Origin: Saururus chinensis
Taxonomy: Eukaryota; Streptophyta; Magnoliopsida; Piperales; Saururaceae
Length of the DNA stretch: 64,000 bases
Direction of reading: 5' to 3'
NCBI GenBank assembly: GCA_035235625.1
Contig: CP141148.1
Location: forward strand, 5,079,001-5,143,000
The translations under genes were made by a program, and so were the position numbers. This document shows positions 48,741 through 61,563 of the stretch, piece after piece. Each line of letters opens with the position of its first letter. Positions within the stretch are counted from its first letter, which is position 1. Below the pieces are notes generated by a model. It worked only from the letters and a program-made list of their open reading frames with translations. It ran no database searches and was not told the origin of the DNA.

Positions 48741-50629
48741 GAGTGTTATATGTGCCAAGAGAGCTATATCATGTGTGATGCCTTAGGAAGCAGGACTCCT
48801 AATTTGGAACCCCCTATATCCCAACGTACATACATGATCTGTGAGGTTGTTATATGTGTCAAGAGGAGACTGATGGTGGGACAGATTGGTCAACCCCTTC
48901 TATTCAGGCAACCCTCATTAGCAAAAAAGAAAACTTCTCCTATTTCGGAAGGAGAGATGAAATTGATTAATTTCCCAACTGCCCACTCCTTAGCAAATCA
49001 TTGGAATAATGCAGAAAGGGACTGAGATATGATTTCCCCACTATGTGGCCCAGGCCCAGGAGAATACAATGGCCATATAATGAACAATGCAGGGGCCTAG
49101 GTTCTGGCCCATGAGCTATATCTGTAATTAATTGAAACCTTGGGCGAGTCAGTTTGAGTAGAAGTGTCAACATTAACATTAACTGCTTATTTATCAAATT
49201 CCTAGACCAAGAATTCAGAACCGAGCCAGATGAATTAAGGAGTTGGCACTAAAGGATAGCAAGCCCACTAAGCTTAGTGGGATGGATGAGGTTTGAACAG
49301 TTGGACCTAAGCCCACCTACACATCCATGGGGTCCCAGTTGTTCGTTTCCAAGTAGCTAATCAATGACTAGCAATGTGCACTGGCAATTGGCATAACAAC
49401 TCCATTTCCACAACCAATTTCTTCTAATGTACTTTCAAATGGTAGCTATGATAGATATTAATCCATTAATACTCCTTGTACATCTAACTAATCCCATATA
49501 CCAAAAACTGTATAGTTAGTACGATATGTCTATCATTCCCATCAGTCAGGAACTGTGTGCACGAGAAGAATAAAAAGAATGCTTGTAAAGGTTACCATTG
49601 TATTTTATTTTCTCCATGGAATTCAATTGCTATGATTGTCTTGTTTAATGCTCTCCATGGAATTCAATTGCAATGATTAATTGGCTTCTTTAACTATCAC
49701 TTTTTTTTAACAAATTAATTAGACTACTAATATAAGAGAGAGAGAGAGAGAGAGTAATACTTTCTTAGAATTTAAACCTCTGAAATTACCTGATTAGGGA
49801 CTTACCCGTCTGCCCTGATATTCTCCACGAATACAAAGTGGACACGTTAGAGCCAACTTAGTTCTTTTACATTCCTAATTCCATTATAACATGTTGAAAA
49901 ACAACACAGTTGATTTCGCATGTTTTCTTCTTATTAATAAAGTATAGAGCTAACCTGGAGAATTTCCATGAGGCATTTAACTTTGTGTTGAACTTGTCTC
50001 TAGCAAAGGGTGGATATTATGAACAATACAAGCGTACATCGAAGAGTTTGATGTTTATATGGCATTGATCACATTAAGTGTCACAAAATAAGTGAATATA
50101 AAAGGAGGATTGCGATGTTTGGAAAACGATTCTTGCCTCATGTTCATGAATTGATGGAAGATATGCTTCTAGATTTTGTACAGGCTACCATGAGGGGAAG
50201 GAGAAAGGGCTAACAATACGTTTTTTTATTTACATAAAAAGGAACAAATAGAAATAAAGAAGCCCATAATTCCCTTACATGCACTAGTAAAAACGTACTT
50301 TGTATGTTCCATCGGCAGTACTTAAAAGTTGAGATTTTTCTATATATTTTGGATTTTAACACCTAGTGCCATATGATCTAGTTTAGGATAAAAATACTTG
50401 TTTAAGTCATAAATGAACTTAATTCCCATATCTTATCTCATTGATAAATAATGGGGTGGGGAGGTATCATCGGCGGCAATTTATTGATGATGGTTCATCG
50501 AAGGCAGATAGCAGATCACAGGCTAGTTGCCAGAGGTAGTAAAACTCCTCATTTTTTTCACGAAAATTTTTTGATCAAAAAACTATCATTTCACCAATGA
50601 GAGTGACTCATTCTCTTACATAATGGACA
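48741..50629. other. Intergenic DNA, no gene recognised
   Basis: No domain-bearing frame. It contains a short (GA)n run near 49736-49756 and AT-rich sequence. The + strand frame 48627-49025 runs through the hairpin repeats and is not accepted. Confidence 0.5.
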
Positions 50630-50911
50630 AAATAATCTTTGACATTCACTACATGTGTCATATCATGTTATCGTTAGTACAATATTCATATCGAATTAGT
50701 GATAACACTATATACCAACAATAAGTATTATTGATAATACAATACACACCATATCATGTTAATGATAACATAATATATATTCTTTGAGTATATTTAAAAA
50801 CACAGCATTCACCACATGCTTCATTTTGTGTTATTGTGAATAGTATGTGGCTCATATCACATCAATGATGATGTAAAATGATAATAATACGTGTTATTAA
50901 TAATATGATAT
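50630..50911. repeat. ~165-bp tandem repeat, left part
   Basis: Units carry CATATCATGTTA(A)TGATAACA followed by TATATATTCTTT and CATTCACCACATG. The array is cut at 50911 by the T1 LTR and resumes at 55273 in the same phase. Confidence 0.75.
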
Positions 50912-53900
50912 TGTAATGTCCTTGATTTTTTTAATTTTTTTTTTATCATTTTCGTTGAAAAAATGTGACACTTAGGTATATTTGATTTTATATATTTTAT
51001 AGAGTATTTATAACCATAGAGTCGGGTGTGAGGCTTAGTCGTAGCCATTGGGTCTTAATGAGCCATGAAGGTTTACAAAGTGAAAAAGGAAGGGGAAAAA
51101 GAGAAAAATGAAGGAGAAAAAGAGAGAGAGAGAGAGAGAGAGAGAGGAAGGAAAAAAATAAAAAAATCGGACTGGGATCGGGCAAGCCCGTGCTAGATCC
51201 TCCAAGAAACTCCTCACCCCCAATCTCTCTTATCTCTCACTCTGTCTTAGACTGAGTTTGCATCGGCAATGGGCGGTGGGCTCTAACAAGCCTCCGTCCG
51301 ACCGTCCTTGGGTCTATGATGGTAAGGTTAGTGTCCTGGCCAGCCTCGCCTCTCCTCCTCCATTGTTTTTGACATCCCTTGTCCCTGCCCCTCTTTGTTT
51401 TGGGATTTGCTACCTTCAGCGCTGGTCAGTAGTAGCCAGATGGCCTAGTTCCAACTCCTTCGGTCTCCCCCAGCTCATTTCAACTCTGCCTCTCCCTCTC
51501 TTTGTTTTGTGTTTTTTGCCATCGTCGTGGGTCAACAAGGGCCTGCCAACCACCCACGGTTCTGCCCGAGCCCGGCTACAACTGAGCTACCGTCTGAGCT
51601 AAGCTTCGCCGACCCCCAACGGGGTTTTGCCTCCACCTCCTTCACCTTATTCCACATAGTACAATAAAAACTTCCCCTTTTTTATTCTGTTTGCTCGTTT
51701 TTTCATCACTTGCAGCAGATCAGTCATTGACTTGCCTCCATCGGTCCTGCCATTGACTAGTGATGGTATGGAATTGCCACAGGCTCTGTTGTGGCTTGGT
51801 GATTGTGAGAGGCCATTGTTCCTAGCCCCTCTTTGCTCGTTTGTCCCATCCTACATAGACCCCCGTCTACATACTTTACGTCGAATTGTCTCCAACTAGA
51901 TTTGGTTTGGTTTGCCTCAACCTGGCGATAGTGGGGGTTACCTATATCAGCCTTGGCATGAAAATGGCCTTGTGGCCTTCGCTCTACTTTGGCTCATCTC
52001 CGAGACTGTCCTTTGCCCTTTGTCGTGTGAGATGCACAGCCGCCCGCACCAATTGTTTTGGTTGTGGGTGGGTGATTGGCGATGTTGTTGCTTTCAGTCG
52101 GCCACCACCTCCTGGTCACCCTCTTGGGCTTTGGACTGCCTCTGTCCAATCCATCTCCCCCTTGAGTGGTGCTCTTTTTCGTGTGTGCATGTGGCCGCTC
52201 TTGAGTTTCAGGGTATAAACACCATTTTTGCATTGACTGACCATCGGGTGGCTCTGTCACTAATTGAGTTGACCACAACAGCCCTCCACCTCTCCTATAT
52301 TCTTGAGTGTCGCCCTAGGCCCTCCACCCCTTATGTGGGGCCATAGTCAATGTAAAATTGCCATTGTTAGGTGTTGTCCACTGCCAATTTTGATGTCTTG
52401 TAGCTGGCCGAGTACTTCTCAGCTGACGTCTGACCTTTAGTTAGTCCACCTTGGTTTTTAGTCACACTTGCCACTTCTTTAGCATGACCTTCTCTCGGCC
52501 GCCCTTAGTACGTCACCATGGATCATGGATTTTGCTGCATAGACTTGTTACTAGTCCTGCTGTGATTACTTCTGGCTCTTCCTAAACCTTAGGAGAGCAG
52601 CTCTCTTAGCTAGGCAATATTTTTGGCTGCCAACTCCTCCGCCGACACTGCCACCGTCATGTGCTCACCATAAAAAGTCATGGATTATAAGGTAGGAGAG
52701 CTTTGAACTTGTAATTTCATGATAGTATGCGTTAAATGTGTAATAGCATACTAAAATTATATGATTTAATGCCTTGGGTATTATGTGATTATCCAATTGT
52801 ATTATGCAAGAGGGAAAGATGATAAATGATGGTATGTTTGAAATGTATATGACATGCATGTGAGCTAAAATTATGTTTGATCTATGTAGACTATGTGAAT
52901 GCTAGTGATGGCTAGCAAGTATGTTAATAAGCTATGTATGGAATTATGTGTATGTTATACATATGTGTGATAAACATAAATATGTATGATGGCTATATGT
53001 ATGTGCTATGGATATGTGTATGTGAGTGGGGCAGATGGATGGGCAATGGATGGTAAGAGGTGACAGAGGTTTTGGTAAAGATTTGTTTCGGATGTGTAAT
53101 CATATGATGGAAGACAGTGGATGTAAGTTGACAGGCGAGGATTAGAATAGATTAGTTTGGTTTGGAGCATAGGTTTGGGGGTTTAGTAAGTAAGCGGATT
53201 TAAGTTTTGGTGACTTATGAGGGATTGTTAGACAATAAGTGTGTTTCATAATTGTACAAGTATAACATATGTATTATAAAGTGGAAAGTAAGCATAATAA
53301 ATGAGGTATAAGTAAAAGGGTGATAACTGGGGTTGGCTCTAAGGAGCTTAGTTTGATGACTTTTGAGTATGATAAATTGGCAATAAGGTGGATAGCGGAG
53401 ATGTATGATTATACAAGGATATGTTTTGTGGTGAGTTATGATTATGAGATAGACGGGTTAAGTGAAGTTTGCTGCTCTAACGAACTATGGTTTTGGAAAG
53501 GGCTCAGCTTCAGTTTGATTAGTGGAAGACTGTAAGATTGAAGAATTTATGACTTAATTATACCTGCATAAATTACTTAATTTAAACTTGAATTATAAGC
53601 AAAGCTAATATGATAGCATTGTGAGTTTGAGACCTGATGATTTTGACTAATTAAGTTCCGTGTCTAAGCTAGGCAATAATAAGTCGGCTGAACATTTCTT
53701 ATGTCTTGTCATGATGTTTATCCTACGGGATGTTGTATGTGTGCTTTATTTGAGCCCAGACGTCTGATACTCTGTTAAGAGCGATGCATGTTGTAATCTT
53801 ATTTGTGTGTTGTATTAAGCCCAAATATTTAATATTCTATTGAGAACATTGTATGTTTTTTTCCTTAGTTGGCACTGTATGATTCTACCCAAGAGTGACA

Positions 53901-55272
53901 CTATAAGATTTTGGCTCAAGAATGACATTGTATGATTCCGCCCTTCGATGACACTGTATAGCCCTTAGTTGGCATTGTATGGTCCCTAGAGTGTGGGCAT
54001 TTGCGTGCTCATGTAAGTACTATCATAGAATTGTTCTTACCTGTTCAATCATGTACTCCATGAGCATAGGTGTGTCTTGTCTTCAGAAAAGTCAATGACG
54101 TCTAGTTACTTCCCGGAGGTTATAAGCTGATGCCTTAGTGGTAGTCCTTTTCATTTCGATGCTAGAGCTTATTAATTGTAATGAGCTTCAATGGTTGATA
54201 GTATGTGTACGTCTTTATGAGTGAGTATGTATATTTTTTAGTAAGTTTGTAAGATTATGATAAAGACTATATGTGTAAGATTCCAAGTAAGATTGTAAGC
54301 GTACATTTTTTAGCAAGACAATATATGTACATTTCTAAGCAAGATTGTAAGCATATATTTTTTAACAAGACTATAAGAGTAAGAATTTGAGTAAGATTGC
54401 ATGAGTATGACTATAGGAATGTTCCAAGTAAGACTGTAAGTGTAAAAGTAAGTATGTTTTTGAGTAAGACTGTAAGTGTAAGAAATTGAGTAATATAGTA
54501 CGAGTAAGACTATAAGAATGTTCCAAGCAAGACTATAAGTGTAAGAATAAGTGTACGAGAGGTAAGATGATATGATTGTGTATGATTATTATATTATGCG
54601 ACTCTATTGTGATTTGTATGTTTTTATGTTTTATGTTTGAGTTGCATGAATGCATCTATGTATGGACTTACAAAGTTCATTATTTAGTACTCCCCTATTG
54701 AGTTTCTTCCTACTTAGTATTTTTTTCTAAGTATAAAAATACTTATTTTTCCTATTTTTTAACCTTGATGTTCGTGAGGATTTTATTGGTTTTTAACAGA
54801 TAGCTCATGGAGATGGACGCTTGCTTTTGTTTGTGGATCAATTTCCAATTGACTCAGGTATATTCTCTGACTCATTGCAAGTCTTTATTATTTGTGGTAT
54901 GATCTAATGTATTAGGTGAGATGAAAATTAAGATATTTATATTTTCTAGATTTATAATTTTAATTAAATTATGGAGTGTTTATAGGATATGTACTCAGGG
55001 ATGCCTGGGAGATATTTATATTCAAAGTTTATGATTATAGTAATTTATTTCGTACATTTATTTTTGAGTAGCGCTTGAAAAAGTTTAGTTTGGTCATACA
55101 ATGTTTGATTGAAAAGAAATATATACATATGGGAAAATAGATATGTGATTTTTTAAATTATAAAACTATTTTTATAGGTTTCGTATTTAGTCATTTTCTC
55201 AATTCATAGTTGTTATATTAAAAAGTTTAATAAATTTTTAAGAAAATGTGTTAAAAATTCTTAGGCGTTACA
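50912..55272. mobile_element. Solo LTR-like element, family T1, complete
   Basis: 4361 bp with ends TGTAATGTCC..GGCGTTACA. The flanks GATAT (50907-50911) and AATAT (55273-55277) match at 4 of 5 positions, as an aged target duplication. It splits a tandem array, so both boundaries are independently supported. The right ~3 kb match 1-3116. There are no retroviral domains, primer site or polypurine tract. On the - strand it would start TGTAACGCC, which looks like a gypsy LTR start, but orientation is not settled. Confidence 0.75.
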
Positions 55273-55660
55273 AATATACACCATATCATATTAACAATAA
55301 CATGATATATATTCTTTGTGTATGAAAAAAATAACATTCATGACAAGCACCATATCATGTTATTGTTCATAAGATGTGATTTATGTCACATCAATAATAA
55401 TACAACATGTCAACAATATGTATTATTGATAATATTATATGTATCATATCGTGTTAACAATAACATAATATGTGTACTTTAAATGTATTTAAAAATACGA
55501 CATTCACAACCTGCATCATATCATGTGATTGTTAATATAATGTGGGTCGTATTGCATCAGTGTTAACATAACATGTAAACAATGTATTTTTTATAATACG
55601 ATATGCGGTATATCATGTTACTGATTATACAATATATTCTTTTACGTGTATTAAAAAACC
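55273..55660. repeat. ~165-bp tandem repeat, right part
   Basis: CATATCATATTAACAATAAC-type phrases recur at about 55283, 55445 and 55612. It continues the array broken at 50911. Confidence 0.75.
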
Positions 55661-56556
55661 TATTCACTGTTGATACCATTGCCACACTAAAATAATGACT
55701 TGCCTACACCCCTACCGTGGGAACAAAGAAGGGACAATAGATAAAAATCAAAGAAATGTAGTTGCTAATAAAGGAAAGGAGGTTGATAATTACCAAATAA
55801 AGATTGGAATTTACCACTAATGAGAATCGCTAGTAGAAAATTACAAATAGTCATTGTGCTCATATTATTTTTTTTGCTTATGTACCATCCCCGATTGGCT
55901 TACATAATCTTAAACCCTAACTCTTACTGTAAAAGTATTTTGCTTTAATTTTTTTAAAATTTTAACCCTAATTTTATAAAATATTTTTTATAATATAAAA
56001 TATTTATATATATCTTAAGTTAGTATTAAACCGTTGAGAAAAGATAAAAAAAGAAAGATGCCCATTGATTCGATAATGATGATGGCATGACTAAGAAGAT
56101 GAGCCACTTTTAAGAACATCACTGCTCTTTACAGCTTGCTGATATCATCCATCGAGTCAAGTCATTTGTCACTTTCATCTTATTTTGTCTTCTGGATCCA
56201 TAATTTTCTAAGACCTCCTTTTAATCTACGCCAGATGCGGGTATCTAAGAGGCACGTTTATATGAGCTCCGACGCGGGCCTATCGTACGAGTAAAAATAT
56301 CTTACGCCGGTTAATTTTAATCCGACGGTACTGATTGTATAAGGACAGGCAGCCCTTAAGTAATGTCCAATGTGAAATCGTAATTTGACAGCTCCTAATA
56401 CATCCGCTGATATAGTTCTAAGCTTATATAATTTTTTTCGTAAAAAAATAGGCGAGATTTTATATTTTACCTATATATATATATATGCAATTAAATCATA
56501 ATTTTACTGCGTGCAATGCCTTGCAAAACATATGTAACTTTTTTAATTCCCTAATA
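55661..56556. other. AT-rich intergenic DNA
   Basis: No gene or clear element recognised. Confidence 0.5.
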
Positions 56557-56744
56557 CTCTCTCGGTCTTATATTAATAATAATATTTAAAAAATTAATAT
56601 TTTTATTAAATAATAAAACTAAAAGAAAATAAATTTATGATACTATTTTTTAAGCATCTTACTACCTAATTTAAATAAAATAAAATTATTAATATAAAAT
56701 AAAATTTGTAATCAGATAGAGCTATTAATATAAAAGGAGGTGAG
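56557..56744. mobile_element. Stowaway-like MITE
   Basis: 188 bp flanked by TA. The left end CTCTCTCGGTCTTATATTAA pairs with the inverted right end TTAATATAAAAGGAGGTGAG. It belongs to the same family as the copies around 5 kb, 7.8 kb and 37 kb. Confidence 0.7.
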
Positions 56745-57145
56745 TACTAATATTGTCAACTTCCATCTAACTAATCGAATTCCCACGTTTTGGGCAGTTC
56801 CTTCAGCTCCACCAGACTCAACAACAACAGTCTCATATAAAATAACAAGTCCTCCACCAGCCCCTCTTTTGAAAAATCGGTTTTGTAGGTCTATAATCTT
56901 AATCAACTAAATTTAATGCCAATAAAGTTCCACAAATGCTTTAATTAAGCCCATCCCAATAACTCAAACGTAAAATATAAGAGAAACCAGGCACTAGTCT
57001 AAACAAAGGACAGAGACATCTCTCTTTCCCTCCCGCTGCCCCATCAGCCTCCTCCCTCTTCCCCTCTCAAATCCTCTCTCTCATACAAATTCTCTCCAGA
57101 CCCATTTCTTCCTCTCTCTCTCTTTCTCTCTCTCTCTAGCTTGCA

Positions 57146-58099
57146 ATGAAGAACACGCCCTCCACGAAGCTCATCTTCTTCCACTCCAGCCTACACAAGC
57201 AGGGAGCTGCACCAGCAGCAGGGCCGCCCCACCGGCTATGGCTCCTCACCTTCGTCTCTTTCTTTACCCTCGTATTCCTCATCACTTTCCTCGCCATGAA
57301 ACCCTCGGCCACAGCCTTCCCGGCGGTGGCCTCCTCCTCCGCGGCCAAGCTCCCGGACTACCTCTTCGAAACCCTCCTCCACTACGCCTCTTCTAACGTG
57401 ACCAACAAGATGCCCCAGTCAGATTTCAACTCCGTGGCCTCTGTCCTCCACCGCCTCTCACCCTGCAATCTACTTGTATTTGGCCTTGGCTTCGAGACCC
57501 TCCTTTGGAGGGCCCTGAACCACAAGGGCAGGACCGTCTTCATCGACGAGAACTCCTACTACATCTCCAGATTCGAGGAGCAGCACAAGGGGGTAGAAGC
57601 CTACGACGTGCAGTTCGCCACCAGGGTGAGCGAGATGCAGGAGCTGCTCCTGTCGGCCAGGGATCAGATCAGGGGGGACTGCCGGCCGGTGCAGAACCTG
57701 CTGTTTTCGGACTGCAGGCTGGGGATCAATGACATGCCGAACCAGCTCTACGAGGTGGACTGGGACGTGATACTGGTGGACGGGCCTCGCGGGTACTCCT
57801 CCTCATCGCCGGGGAGGATGTCGGCCATCTTCACGGCCGGGGTGCTGGGCAGGAGCAAGAGAGAGAAGAAGAAGGAGACCCATGTGTTTGTTCACGACTA
57901 CGAAAGGGAGGTGGAGAGGGTGTTCAGCGAGGAGTTCCTCTGCAAGGAGAACATGGCTGCCATGGGTGGTAGTGATGGGGCCTCCACCACCTCCATGGCC
58001 CATTTCGTGATCCCTTCAATGGGGTCTGATTCCTTTACCTTCTGCAGTAATAAGAACATTACTTCCGGCTCTTCTTCATCATCATCTTCACGATCATAA
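57146..58099 (+). CDS. IRX15L: IRX15/IRX15-LIKE xylan biosynthesis protein (DUF579)
   Basis: A Golgi type II membrane protein of the DUF579 family. In Arabidopsis IRX15 and IRX15-L are needed for normal glucuronoxylan in secondary walls. Their exact reaction is less clear than that of the related glucuronoxylan 4-O-methyltransferases. The frame has 317 residues, a single exon as in relatives, and usual length. There is a short basic N-terminus, one membrane segment (about 31-51, RLWLLTFVSFFTLVFLITFL) and a low-complexity stem. The DUF579 domain (about 105-270) has CNLLVFGL (107-114), ENSYY (135-139), CRPVQNLLFSDC (179-190), DWDVILVDGPRG (205-216), HVFVHDYEREVER (246-258) and EFLC (263-266). 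The C-terminus ends in a serine run. A CT-rich leader (about 57010-57140) precedes the ATG. The similarity points to IRX15 rather than the GXM branch. Intact. Confidence 0.93.
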   Translation: MKNTPSTKLIFFHSSLHKQGAAPAAGPPHRLWLLTFVSFFTLVFLITFLAMKPSATAFPAVASSSAAKLPDYLFETLLHYASSNVTNKMPQSDFNSVASVLHRLSPCNLLVFGLGFETLLWRALNHKGRTVFIDENSYYISRFEEQHKGVEAYDVQFATRVSEMQELLLSARDQIRGDCRPVQNLLFSDCRLGINDMPNQLYEVDWDVILVDGPRGYSSSSPGRMSAIFTAGVLGRSKREKKKETHVFVHDYEREVERVFSEEFLCKENMAAMGGSDGASTTSMAHFVIPSMGSDSFTFCSNKNITSGSSSSSSSRS

Positions 58100-60470
58100 G
58101 ATGGTAATTAGAGAGAGAAGAAAGGCTGAGCTCAAGGTGTAAATGTACTTAAATTACCATGTCCATCGTCCACTTTGTAATTCTTTGGTTAATTTTGAGT
58201 GAAATGGCTTAATGGGGTCATTTGTTCAGTGTGTAAGCAACAGTTTTTAAAGTGAAGATCGGTGAAAACAGGAAGGATGAATTGTGGGGATTGGACTGTC
58301 GGTGGTGGTATCTGGCAAGTGCCTAAATGCTTTTAGCTTTTCTAGCTTTATTGGGTCATTCATTCTGATTAAAGGAAGCTGGGATGAACTCTGATGCGAG
58401 GAAGAAAGCGAAGAGATGTGACGTCGATCTGACAAGAAAAGACGATAATTTATTGAGGAATATGTTGGTGGATAGATTCCAATCCATATCACGCATCCCA
58501 CTAAGCCATTTCATTTACTCATCCTTCTCTCTCTCAGCTGTATATGAGTATGAGCGAGCGTTTCTTTGTTTTTATATATTTGCTCTGGTGATACAAAATT
58601 TAAAAATTACAGGATTCACGTGAAGAATTGAGGAGGCTGCTCCATAAGGGGAATGGTCCCTGAAACTCACGGGCCATAAATTGGCCCCATCTTGGTACAG
58701 AGTACAACAGCACAGCCAGTAACTGGTGAAATGTTTCCTGTCTTGTATCTTGGTTACTTGTATTAAAACAACCATGGCTCAAGGTTTTGCTCAATACTGG
58801 AAGCAGTAGCAAAGAAATGAGTCAAGAACTGAATGTACATAAAGGTGATAAATGACAGTAAAATTTGTTGGGAACAAAAGGCTCAGAGATGTTCAGACTT
58901 TTGTTCTTACTCCACATATTGTTGCTGTTTGGCTGGTCCTAACACTGTCCTAGTTGGTCCCAGAAGGACCAATTACTAGACTTGAATAGGGAAAAACTAT
59001 TTGCAAAAGTCACATGTTGATGGCAGTCCTAGTAGTAAAAATTTTACTGATTGATCATGGCTGCAAGTACCCTAGTAAAATCTGTAAGGGGCAGTGCTTC
59101 ACATTGCTCACTATCATCCCAATTTCCTAGTACATATTTTGGCATTTTTATAAAAAAAGTGCTAAGGATTTGAACAGCATACGGAAACGCATGTCACGAA
59201 TAACTTCTGTAGGGGGCTTTCCTCCCAACTGAATTTTTTTGGCTTTTACGGGTTTTTTTGAATTGAGAAGTAATGGGCAATGGGCGTTTCTGATTTGAGA
59301 CGTCAAGCACTTAGCTACCGAAGTGGTATTTTTATGCCCAAGTAGTTCATCTTGAACCAAAAATTGTAAGAAACACACTTTTTAAGCGTTGCCAAATGAG
59401 TTCTCATTTTGTTACAAGACTGAATTAGCATGGGATGGCCCATGTATGTATGATCCCTGCTATTAAACTTAAGCACAGTTGATGCACATTTTCAGGCTTC
59501 TTTACTCTAATTGCCCTCAATGCAAACTGTTCTTGTCCGATCTTCTAGTTTTAATTGTGAGTTGAACAGTCAGCATAATTTACCGAGTAAGAAAGATGAG
59601 TGGGACTGAGTTTTGAGCGGCTTATGGTGGGGAAAGTGATGTCCTACCTTTGTGGTTGAACACAGCATGGGACGTCCTGATTGCTTGCTTAACAAATTCT
59701 AGTAAATTACAAGGACAGTAAGCTACCTGCTTTGCCATTCTCACAAGCAACGCGTTGACCATTCTTTAAGCTCGTCCATTCCCTCTTCTTGATCCTGGCA
59801 AAGCATCTGTTGGTCGCTGTGTGATTTGCTAGTTACAACTTACAACTGCTTCACCAGAAAAAATAAATGAACAGATATAGTACTGAAGTACTTGCTACAA
59901 CTAATCCATGATTTCAGCAGTTGCAAGTAATTGGTCAGAGGAGGAAAGACAGACATGCTCAGCTTCCAGACCAAACTTGTCAAGTCCCCATTTTTGACAT
60001 AAATACATGCACACAGAACATGGAAGAGGGTTTTTTTTTTCCAAGAACATGGCACATGGTTGTTCTTTCATACTTGTACTAAAATGTATTAGAATCTGTA
60101 GCCAATCATTCTCTCTCTCTCTGCTCTCTCTCCCTGTGCTCTTCTCTCTCTCTCTCCGTACACACACAAACATGGATGGGGCCTTAGTGGAAGCAGCAAT
60201 CAATATACTAAACGAAAAACTGGTATACTGGCCGTTGTACATACAACTTTTGCAATGATTAGTGAACTAGACATTATAGTTTTAAAGCTAGTTGAAAGAA
60301 AACTATGTAAGACATCCCTTAGGACGGTTTCTTCGTCAGGCACACTGGAATTATTCTGGGCCCCAATATAAACGCTATCCAATGAAGTGGAGTGAGAAAT
60401 TGGCCTAAGAGGATGAGCCATTTTTGTTTTGTGAGGTTAGCCTAACCTCAAGGCAATGTGCCCCAAGAAT
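58100..60470. other. 3' flank of the IRX15-like gene and intergenic DNA
   Basis: 58100 to about 58250 is probably 3' UTR, but no polyadenylation signal is certain. The rest has only short frames (59148-59378 -, 59901-60242 -, 60007-60258 +) without recognisable domains, and a CTCTCT run near 60110-60155. Confidence 0.5.
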
Positions 60471-60474
60471 CATA

Positions 60475-60556
60475 CTCCCTCGGCCTTAAAATAAGTGTCC
60501 TGTTTAAAAAATTAACTTTTCTTGAAATAAATGTCTCATTTGCTTAGTTGTCAAAT
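60475..60556. mobile_element. Partial MITE next to the LINE tail
   Basis: Preceded by TA and beginning CTCCCTCGGCCTTAAAATAA, a Stowaway-like end with the AAGTGTCCTGTTTAA phrase also seen at 38424. The partner end was not found beyond the LINE, so it may have been truncated by the LINE insertion. Confidence 0.45.
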
Positions 60557-61030
60557 AGTTTTTTTTTATAAATAAAATTTCATTAACCAAAAAGATCAGG
60601 AGAAATAAAAGGGATACATTAGTTACAACTTATCTCCAACCAACGGACTAAAAGCAAAAATAAAGGAAAGATCTCCCAAAGATGCGGGTGTTGATGATTT
60701 TCCCTCAAAGATGCGGGTGTTCCTCTCCGTCCAAATGAAAGCAATGTATATACAGAACATAATTTTGAGAAGAACCGCAAGATGTTTATTACTCATCACC
60801 ACATCTATCACCCACAATAATTCAGCATGAAAATCCAAGACGATTCTGAATATATTGCGCTTACTCAGAATTAATTTCCATAACCACTTGGAGAATGAGC
60901 AAGAGAAGAAGATGTGATCTTTAGTTTCACTTTGACAACCACAAAACACACAAAAATTGGCAATTAACCTTCTACATAAAGTATCTTGGGTTAATGTGAT
61001 ACCCTGTTTACCAATTTCGTTAAACATGAG
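60557..61030 (-). mobile_element. 5'-truncated LINE (L1-type) tail
   Basis: The - strand frame 60623-61027 matches the C-terminal zf-RVT region of plant LINE reverse transcriptases: CVFCGCQSETKDHIFFSCSFSKWLWKLIL spans about residues 31-59, and IWTERNTRIFEGKSS follows at about 98-112. Beyond its stop, the - strand continues with GGTTAATGAAATTTTATTTA and an A run (60559-60567), the usual plant LINE 3' end. Only the last ~130 codons remain, so it is dead on arrival or later truncated. Confidence 0.82.
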
Positions 61031-61563
61031 GTATTAAGAATAATTATTTATTTTCAAAAGGAGATTAGTCAAAATAGAAGAGTGAAACTATCTTGTGTGG
61101 GTAGAGCTCAAAAAAATGAACATAACGAGTTAAAAAACTATAACATTGGGAAACATGTCTCATAAATAAGATTTACTTAAAAAGAGTGGGATAACTTACC
61201 TTGAGCATTTTAGTTTTATAGGGCTCGTTGATATGAACAAAACGGTACAAAGAATGCATGAATTTGAGTCCGGGGTAGAAATATATAGATGTTTTAAAGA
61301 TGAGAACAAAAAAAAAGGAAAAATCACGAGGGACGTGACGCATGGGTGCCACTCGTGTTGCGCAACTATTTTTTGTGGAGCTACCAATTTTTGCAATGCG
61401 GCGCTGCCTCAAATAGTAGTGTTGGGCCTATATAAGGGGTTAGGGGGTTCTTTTTGAAGCCAGACCGATTTCTTCTATTTTTAAGTCATTTTAAGTTCGA
61501 TTTAGTTTGTTCAAAAGACGTTTTTGACTAAATCAAATGTAATTTATACAATAGAAGGGTTCA
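61031..61563. other. Intergenic DNA, no gene recognised
   Basis: Short frames at 61173-61457 on both strands have no family resemblance. No element end was recognised before the LTR at 61564. Confidence 0.5.

Noticed and set aside
48627-49025. 132-codon + strand frame
   Set aside because: Its first part is the 54-bp tandem duplication translated twice; the remainder has no recognisable domain.
51258-52346. Several 110-144-codon frames inside the T1 LTR
   Set aside because: They are not kept in the related copy at 1-3116 and lie in a non-coding LTR.
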